Shown here one piece after another: positions 59,033 to 64,000 of a DNA stretch of 64,000 nt. The DNA is from Candidatus Sulfidibacterium hydrothermale. Lineage in GTDB: Bacteria; Bacteroidota; Bacteroidia; Bacteroidales; F082. The notes under the pieces are model-generated. The model saw only the letters and a list, made by a program, of their open reading frames with translations. It was not told the DNA's origin and searched no databases. A program made the translations under genes and the position numbers. Position 1 is the first letter of the stretch, and each line of letters starts with the position of its first letter. The stretch lies in contig NZ_CP083760.1 of assembly GCF_020149915.1 (NCBI RefSeq), positions 1,674,001-1,738,000 of the forward strand. The letters are read 5' to 3'.

Positions 59033-59590
59033 CTAAAATGTATCCAGCGTCTGCATAAACGGGAGCGAGTCGGTATCTTCTTCATACAGCAGATGATGCA
59101 CTTTGGCCATAATGTTGGTAATGCGGTAGCCCCAGTGAGTAGCATACAGCTTTTTAATTTCTTTCACTGCATTTTGCCGTGCCGCATAAGTATTGCGCTG
59201 ATAAAGCAGAATAAAATCTTTCATATCCTGGTAAATGTCTGAAAGGTTTTCCGAAAGGCTGGCTTTCAGTGGCTCATTCTCGTTGATGTATTGCGGATCA
59301 ATAATCCAGAATTCATCGTATTTTCCGAATGTTTCCCGCAACGAATAGAAAAGATTTTCCCACTCTTCCGGGGTCACAAACCGTTCGTTGGCTTCCGGAT
59401 TTTCCACTTCCACATCGGGTAACAGGCTGCCTTTTAGGTACATCAGCGGCCCAATGCGCGATACGAATTCAAGAATTTCATTGTGTGTCTTTTTGGCCAG
59501 ATGCTCAAAATAATAGCAATACTCATTGGCCACGGTCAGCATTTCAAGAACAGACTTATGCAGCGTTATATCGGTAGATGGATGATTCAT
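59033..59590 (-). CDS. DUF5063-like hypothetical protein
   Basis: A 185-residue soluble helical protein with the pattern I associate with DUF5063: FEHLAKKTHNEILEFVSRIGP, LMYLKGSLLPDVE and DEFWIIDPQYINENEPLKAS. Its function is unknown. It has no signal peptide or membrane helix. It lies 57 bases upstream of FeoAB on the same strand and has a clear -7 box 14 bases before its ATG, so the two may be transcribed together. Confidence 0.72.
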   Translation of the reverse strand: MNHPSTDITLHKSVLEMLTVANEYCYYFEHLAKKTHNEILEFVSRIGPLMYLKGSLLPDVEVENPEANERFVTPEEWENLFYSLRETFGKYDEFWIIDPQYINENEPLKASLSENLSDIYQDMKDFILLYQRNTYAARQNAVKEIKKLYATHWGYRITNIMAKVHHLLYEEDTDSLPFMQTLDTF

Positions 59591-59604
59591 AATAAAAATT
59601 TTTG

Positions 59605-59612
59605 CAAAAATA
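59605..59612 (-). promoter_or_regulatory. -7 box for the DUF5063-like gene
   Basis: Reads TAttTTTG on the minus strand, 14 bases before the ATG at 59590. Confidence 0.5.
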
Positions 59613-59651
59613 CGTTCTTTTTTTCACCCAATCAGGAAATATTATAAATAA

Positions 59652-59795
59652 GGCGGGCGGCCGGGCTGTCCGTTCTATCTGTCGCCAGGCAGCCCGTGTT
59701 TCGTAAAGCGGCAAAGGAGCTTCCGGCGGTCGCTCTTTCCCGCTACTTCACATCGGGTTGCCTGGCGGCAGGATGCCACTGCCATCCCTGCCCGG
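59652..59795 (-). ncRNA. GC-rich structured intergenic element, copy C
   Basis: Read on the minus strand it starts GCAGGGATGGCAGTGGCATCC and ends GACAGCCCGGCCGCCCGCC, like copies A and B. A 13-pair stem (59684-59696 with 59754-59766, one G-U) encloses smaller hairpins such as GAGC/GCTC. It lies downstream of the phosphohexomutase gene and co-directional with it. About 145 bases, well above local GC. Confidence 0.5.
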
Positions 59796-59844
59796 AAAAT
59801 ATTTGAATAACAAAAAAATCGGATTTCGACAACCGAAAGCCGGG

Positions 59845-61578
59845 TTATAAATTCAATTCCCGGATGATGCTGTCGATTTTTTCTTCCAGTTCACGGTTTA
59901 CCTGATCAAATGCTTCCCGCTTTTTCAGCTCGCCTTTGATACCGAAATAGAATTTGATTTTCGGTTCGGTTCCTGACGGCCGTACGCTGACTTTCGAGCC
60001 GTTTTCCGTAAAAAACTGTAACACATTCGATTGGGGTAAATCAATGGTCGTTTTTTCGCCGGTTGCCAAATCGTGGTCTGTGCTGCTCAGATAATCTTTT
60101 ATTCTGACCACGGTTGAGCCACCCAGCATTTTGGGCGGATGAGCCCTGAAATTATCCATCATTTGCTGGATCTCTTCGGCACCTTCTTTCCCTTTGCGTA
60201 CAATGGAAACCAGTTTCTCTTTATAAAATCCGAATTCAAGATACAGGTCTTTTAACATTTCGTACAGCGAGGTGCCCTGATCGGCTGCCCACGCGGCGGT
60301 TTCGGCAATCATCGAGCACGAAATCACGGCATCTTTGTCCCGGACAAAATCGCCCACCAGATAACCGTAGCTTTCTTCACCGCCGCCGATAAAGGTTTTC
60401 TTCCCTTCAAAACGTTTGATGATGTCGGCAATGTATTTGAAGCCGGTGAGTACATCGTAATGTTCCACCTGGTATTTTTTAGCCAGGTCAAACAGCAATT
60501 CGGACGTAACGATGGTTTTTACAATAAACTCGTTGCCGGTGAGTTTTCCGTTTTCGTCCCATTTTGTCAACAGATAGTTGATCAGCAGCGAAGCTGCCTG
60601 ATTGCCGTTGAGCAAAACAAAATCGTCACCGTTTCGTACGGCAATTCCCACCCGGTCGCCATCGGGATCGGTGGCCATGACCAGATCGGCATGCAGCTCT
60701 TTGGCTTTTTGTATGGCCAGCTCCAGTGCAGCCGGTTCTTCCGGATTGGGCGATACCACCGTGGGGAAATTTCCGTCAGGAACAGCCTGCTCTTTGACAA
60801 CATGTACGTTGGTAAATCCGAAATTTTTCAACGAATCCGGAACCAGTTTAATGCCTGTTCCGTGCAGCGGCGTGTAAACAATTTTTAAATCTTTTTGTCT
60901 TTCAATGACTTCTGGCGACAAAGAAAGCGCTTTTACTTTTTCAAGATAAGCTTTGTCCACTTCAGCACCGATGGTTTCAATCAGCTCAGGCTTTCCTTCA
61001 AAATCAATTTCTTCTACGCCGGCAATTTTTTTCACTTCGGCAATTACATTTTTGTCGTGCGGACTGATCAGTTGCCCGCCATCTTCCCAGTAGGCTTTGT
61101 ATCCGTTGTATTCTTTCGGGTTGTGCGAAGCAGTAATCATAATGCCGCCCTGGCATTTCAGGTGCCGGATGGCAAACGAAAGTTCCGGCGTGGGACGCAA
61201 ATCATCAAAAAGATAAACTTTGATGCCGTTGGCCGAAAAAACCTTTGCCGTCACTTCGGCAAAAAAGCGGCTGTTGTTTCGCGAATCGTGCGAAATCACC
61301 ACCTGTATAGGCTGGTCCGGAAAATGGGCTTTCAAGTAGTTGCTGAAACCCTGTGTGGCCATGCCCACCGTGTATTTGTTCATCCGGTTTGAACCGGCCC
61401 CCATAATGCCGCGCAGTCCGCCGGTTCCAAATTCCAGATCTTTGTAAAAAGCTTCGGTAAGCTCTTTCGGATCGTTTTCCATCATTTCACGGACGGCTTT
61501 CCGTGTTTCTTCGTCATAGGCATCGGTAAGCCATTTTTTGGCTTTTTCCAGTATTTTCGGGTCAACTTGTGTTTTCAT
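59845..61578 (-). CDS. Phosphoglucomutase/phosphomannomutase
   Basis: A 577-residue alpha-D-phosphohexomutase. Motifs: TGGLRGIMGAGSNRMN, catalytic Ser151 in TASHNPKEYNGY, metal-binding ATDPDGDRVG (D304, D306, D308), sugar-binding GGGEESYG, and phosphate-binding RPSGTEPKIKFY. It interconverts hexose 1- and 6-phosphates, providing glucose-1-phosphate for UDP-glucose. It lies upstream of the UDP-sugar genes in coordinate terms but downstream of them in transcription, 93 bases after the RfbD-like gene. The long PGM2-like form is common in Bacteroidota. Confidence 0.95.
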   Translation of the reverse strand: MKTQVDPKILEKAKKWLTDAYDEETRKAVREMMENDPKELTEAFYKDLEFGTGGLRGIMGAGSNRMNKYTVGMATQGFSNYLKAHFPDQPIQVVISHDSRNNSRFFAEVTAKVFSANGIKVYLFDDLRPTPELSFAIRHLKCQGGIMITASHNPKEYNGYKAYWEDGGQLISPHDKNVIAEVKKIAGVEEIDFEGKPELIETIGAEVDKAYLEKVKALSLSPEVIERQKDLKIVYTPLHGTGIKLVPDSLKNFGFTNVHVVKEQAVPDGNFPTVVSPNPEEPAALELAIQKAKELHADLVMATDPDGDRVGIAVRNGDDFVLLNGNQAASLLINYLLTKWDENGKLTGNEFIVKTIVTSELLFDLAKKYQVEHYDVLTGFKYIADIIKRFEGKKTFIGGGEESYGYLVGDFVRDKDAVISCSMIAETAAWAADQGTSLYEMLKDLYLEFGFYKEKLVSIVRKGKEGAEEIQQMMDNFRAHPPKMLGGSTVVRIKDYLSSTDHDLATGEKTTIDLPQSNVLQFFTENGSKVSVRPSGTEPKIKFYFGIKGELKKREAFDQVNRELEEKIDSIIRELNL

Positions 61579-61671
61579 ATCGTTATTTTTTATGACTTGC
61601 TTTTTTATGAACGACAGACATGGGGATGCCCCGCAAAAATCCGGCCAATGGCTGTTGCTGCCGGAAGGTTT

Positions 61672-62538
61672 TTACTGCCGGTTCAGTTGTTTTAAAACTT
61701 TTTTCAAACTGTCGAGCCAGTACGGAATTTCCAACCCGAAGGTCTCTTTTATTTTCGTTTTACTCAACACGCTGTAAAACGGCCGTTTGGCTTTCGTCGG
61801 AAAATCCTTTGATTCGATGGGGTTAATTTTGCAGGATAAGCCGGATTCGGACATCACGGCTTTGGCAAAATCGTACCAACTAATAACGCCCTCGTTGCTG
61901 TAATGGTAAATTTCAACCCCTTGCAGTGGTTTTCCGGCTGACAAAATGTCAAGAATCGCCTTGGCCAGGTCCCCGGCATGGGTGGGCGTGCCCACCTGGT
62001 CGGCCACAACACCGAGCATTTCACGCTCGTTTCCCAACCGCAGCATGGTTTTAACAAAATTGTTGCCGTAAGCCGAATAAAGCCACGATGTACGGATGAT
62101 AAGGGCATCGGTCATTTGTTTTTTTACCACCTCTTCGCCTTCGAGTTTGGTCAGCCCGTAAAAAGATTGTGGCGCAGTCGCGTCGGTTTCGGTATAGGGC
62201 TTATGGTTTTTCCCGTCAAAAACATAATCGGTCGAGATGTGTACCAAAAAAGTTCCGGCAGTAGCACAGGCGGTGGCAAGATAATCCACTGCCGTTACAT
62301 TGATGAGCCGCGAGAGCTGGCGGTCGTCTTCGGCTTTGTCAACGGCAGTGTAAGCAGCACAGTTTATACAGAAATCAAAGGGATGTTCCGAAAAAAAACG
62401 GTTGACGGCATCTTTATCCGTCAGGTCCAGCTCGTCAACATCCGTATAAATGAAAGAAAATCCGGGGTAATCTTTTGCCTGATTTTTTATTTCGGTTCCC
62501 AGTTGCCCCTTGCTGCCGGTGACAAGTACTCTTTTCAT
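61672..62538 (-). CDS. rfbD: dTDP-4-dehydrorhamnose reductase-like
   Basis: A 288-residue NAD(P)-dependent sugar reductase of the RfbD/RmlD type. Seen: MKRVLVTGSKGQLGTEIKN (Rossmann), INCAAYTAVDKAEDD, VHISTDYVFDG, and the catalytic Y-x-x-x-K in FYGLTKLEGEE. In dTDP-rhamnose synthesis RmlD is the last step; no rmlA, rmlB or rmlC is visible here, and its place after UDP-xylose synthase makes another nucleotide-sugar reduction possible. The ATG at 62538 is used; the frame's earlier start at 62544 is a TTG. Only 2 bases separate it from the previous gene's stop. Confidence 0.85.
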   Translation of the reverse strand: MKRVLVTGSKGQLGTEIKNQAKDYPGFSFIYTDVDELDLTDKDAVNRFFSEHPFDFCINCAAYTAVDKAEDDRQLSRLINVTAVDYLATACATAGTFLVHISTDYVFDGKNHKPYTETDATAPQSFYGLTKLEGEEVVKKQMTDALIIRTSWLYSAYGNNFVKTMLRLGNEREMLGVVADQVGTPTHAGDLAKAILDILSAGKPLQGVEIYHYSNEGVISWYDFAKAVMSESGLSCKINPIESKDFPTKAKRPFYSVLSKTKIKETFGLEIPYWLDSLKKVLKQLNRQ

Positions 62539-62540
62539 GC

Positions 62541-63491
62541 TCAACTATCTTTGTTTTCTCTGATAAGATTTTCAAAATAGGCGATGGTTTTTTTCAGCCC
62601 TTCTTCCAGCGGTATTTTCGGCTCCCAGTTTAGTTTTTCTTTGGCCAGACTGATGTCGGGTTTGCGCTGCATGGGGTCGTCTGCTGGCAACGGCTGGTAA
62701 ACGATCTTCGATTTGCTGCCGGTCATGTCAATCACTTTCTCGGCCAGCTCAAGAATGGTGAATTCACCCGGATTCCCGATGTTTACCGGACCGGTAAAAT
62801 CATCTTCGGTAGCCATCATTTTCAACATGCCTTCCACCAGGTCATCCACATACTGAAAACTGCGTGTTTGCTGTCCGTCACCGTAAATGGTGATATCTTC
62901 TCCGCGAAGGGCTTGCATGATAAAATTGGAAACCACGCGGCCGTCGTGCGGATGCATGTTGGGGCCATACGTATTAAAAATCCGTATGATCTTGATTTTT
63001 ACATGGTTTTGATGGTGGTAATTCATGAAAAGCGTTTCCGCCACGCGTTTTCCTTCGTCGTAGCATGACCGTTGACCAATAGGATTCACATGGCCCCAGT
63101 AATCTTCTTTTTGGGGATGTACTTTTGGGTCGCCGTAAACTTCGCTGGTAGAGGCTTGCAAGATTTTTGCCCGTACCCTTTTTGCTAATCCTAACATGTT
63201 AATAGCGCCCATCACCGAAGTTTTTACGGTTTTAATGGGATTGTATTGATAATGAACCGGCGAAGCGGGACAGGCCAGGTTAAAAATCTGATCGACCTCT
63301 ACAAAGTAAGGACTTGTTACGTCGTGACGAACCACTTCAAAATAGGGATTGTCCATCAGTGGAACAATGTTTTTCTTTTGTCCGGTAAAATAGTTGTCCA
63401 GCGAGATGACCTCGTTGCCTTCGTCAAGCAGTCGCTTACAAAGATGAGAGCCGATAAATCCGGCGCCTCCGGTTACTAATATTCGTTTCAT
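62541..63491 (-). CDS. UDP-glucuronate decarboxylase (UDP-xylose synthase)
   Basis: A 316-residue extended SDR that decarboxylates UDP-glucuronate to UDP-xylose. Seen: GGAGFIG at residues 8-14, [20 protein letters not shown] and [16 protein letters not shown] with the catalytic Y144 and K148, which is the UXS signature. It lies directly after UDP-glucose dehydrogenase, making UDP-Glc to UDP-GlcA to UDP-Xyl in two steps. The RfbD-like gene follows after 2 bases. A terminator lies between it and the dehydrogenase gene, so it may also have its own promoter. Confidence 0.95.
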   Translation of the reverse strand: MKRILVTGGAGFIGSHLCKRLLDEGNEVISLDNYFTGQKKNIVPLMDNPYFEVVRHDVTSPYFVEVDQIFNLACPASPVHYQYNPIKTVKTSVMGAINMLGLAKRVRAKILQASTSEVYGDPKVHPQKEDYWGHVNPIGQRSCYDEGKRVAETLFMNYHHQNHVKIKIIRIFNTYGPNMHPHDGRVVSNFIMQALRGEDITIYGDGQQTRSFQYVDDLVEGMLKMMATEDDFTGPVNIGNPGEFTILELAEKVIDMTGSKSKIVYQPLPADDPMQRKPDISLAKEKLNWEPKIPLEEGLKKTIAYFENLIRENKDS

Positions 63492-63506
63492 GGTACGTCG
63501 TTTAAA

Positions 63507-63537
63507 AAAATCCCGGACATACTTTGCCCGGGATTTT
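63507..63537 (-). terminator. Hairpin terminator between UDP-glucose dehydrogenase and UXS
   Basis: AAAATCCCGG / CCGGGATTTT, a perfect 10-pair stem with an 11-base loop, followed on the minus strand by T residues. It would end or attenuate transcription from the dehydrogenase gene. Confidence 0.8.
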
Positions 63538-63550
63538 ATGGGTGATTGAA

Positions 63551-64000
63551 TTATTTTTTTTGGTTGCTCCGGCCGATTCCAAAGTAATCAAAGCCGGCTT
63601 CCGCCATTTCTTGCGGGTTATAAATGTTTCGTCCGTCAAAGATGACTTTGCCCTTGAGTAGTTTATCCAGAATTTTCAAATTGGGGAATTTAAATTCAGG
63701 CCATTCGGTAACGACAAACAAACCATCCGCATCGATCAGTACTTCGTATTGATCGTCGATCAGCTCGATGGAGTCACCAAGAATCCGTTTGGCTTCTTTC
63801 ATGGCTACCGGATCATAAGCTTTGACTTTGGCTCCGGCATCCAACAGCTTTTGAATAATCACCAGCGACGGAGCTTCGCGCATGTCATCGGTTTGTGGTT
63901 TAAAAGCCAGTCCCCAGATAGCAAAAGTTTTTCCTTTCAGATCACCGTTGAAATAGGTTTTGGCTTTCCCAAACAAAATACTTTTTTGACGTTCATTCAC
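63551..64000 (-). CDS. ugd: UDP-glucose 6-dehydrogenase, C-terminal part (cut by window)
   Basis: The last 149 codons of a UDP-glucose/GDP-mannose dehydrogenase, which oxidises UDP-glucose to UDP-glucuronate with two NAD. The part seen is the C-terminal nucleotide-binding domain: [46 protein letters not shown] and [10 protein letters not shown]. The catalytic Cys and the NAD domain lie beyond the window. The first codon shown is internal, not a start. Confidence 0.93.
   Translation of the reverse strand: MNERQKSILFGKAKTYFNGDLKGKTFAIWGLAFKPQTDDMREAPSLVIIQKLLDAGAKVKAYDPVAMKEAKRILGDSIELIDDQYEVLIDADGLFVVTEWPEFKFPNLKILDKLLKGKVIFDGRNIYNPQEMAEAGFDYFGIGRSNQKK

Noticed and set aside
61978-62580. 200-residue open frame on the plus strand
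   Set aside because: Antisense shadow of the RfbD-like gene.

Overview
The window reads as a chromosomal segment of a Bacteroidota bacterium, most likely a Bacteroidales/Marinilabiliales-type anaerobe; the species cannot be named from the sequence. The evidence is: many genes preceded by an exact TAnnTTTG box, the -7 element of the Bacteroidota primary sigma factor; a fused FeoA-FeoB iron transporter; an S16 protein with a long charged tail; and lpxD-lpxC-fabZ-lpxA-efp gene order. Base composition is mid-40s percent GC by eye. I found no tRNA, rRNA, CRISPR array, transposase or prophage. About 57 genes fill the window and no gene-free gap greatly exceeds 300 bases.

1-5.3 kb (minus strand) is a tight four-gene operon: an ATPase-like/GNAT fusion, an MFS exporter and two PaaK-like adenylating enzymes. 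5.6-10.8 kb holds an orphan gene, a DUF4143-type ATPase, an Ldh-family dehydrogenase and an ABC-F protein. 11-18.3 kb (plus) has an exported C45-type Ntn hydrolase, an amidotransferase-like lipoprotein, a peptide-binding lipoprotein, rpsP, rimM, trmN6 and a C26 peptidase. 18.3-25.4 kb is the most unusual metabolic locus: a Crp/Fnr regulator, a five-gene operon (SCP2-like, class III aminotransferase, split transketolase, second SCP2-like) and a divergent MFS transporter, with an FNR-type palindrome between operon and transporter that matches the regulator's E-x-x-S-R recognition helix.

25.4-31.6 kb is an accessory stretch: a sulfotransferase-like protein, a LexA-like S24 repressor, hairpin repeats with a GxxExxY gene sitting in the loop of one copy, a Y-family polymerase, an MNT/HEPN pair and a ferritin-VIT fusion. 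31.7-43.9 kb covers a secreted nuclease-like protein, a giant AsmA-like protein, aroB-aroA, a LutA-like protein, a large hybrid histidine kinase and a lone receiver. 44-48.7 kb carries a rhomboid protease and Wzx-, Wzz- and Wzy-like polysaccharide genes. 48.7-52.7 kb is the lipid A/efp operon, in which lpxC and fabZ are split rather than fused. 52.8-64 kb holds an Lrp regulator divergent from a PLP lyase, an Hpt protein, an Omp85-like barrel, FeoAB, a phosphohexomutase and a UDP-sugar operon (UDP-glucose dehydrogenase, UDP-xylose synthase, RfbD-like) cut by the window end.

Three GC-rich, heavily structured intergenic elements (15.3, 30.6 and 59.7 kb) look like copies of one family. A hairpin-bearing MITE-like element lies at 19.0 kb. 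The -7 boxes were used to choose several translation starts. Several of the most interesting claims are inferences from context and are marked as such.
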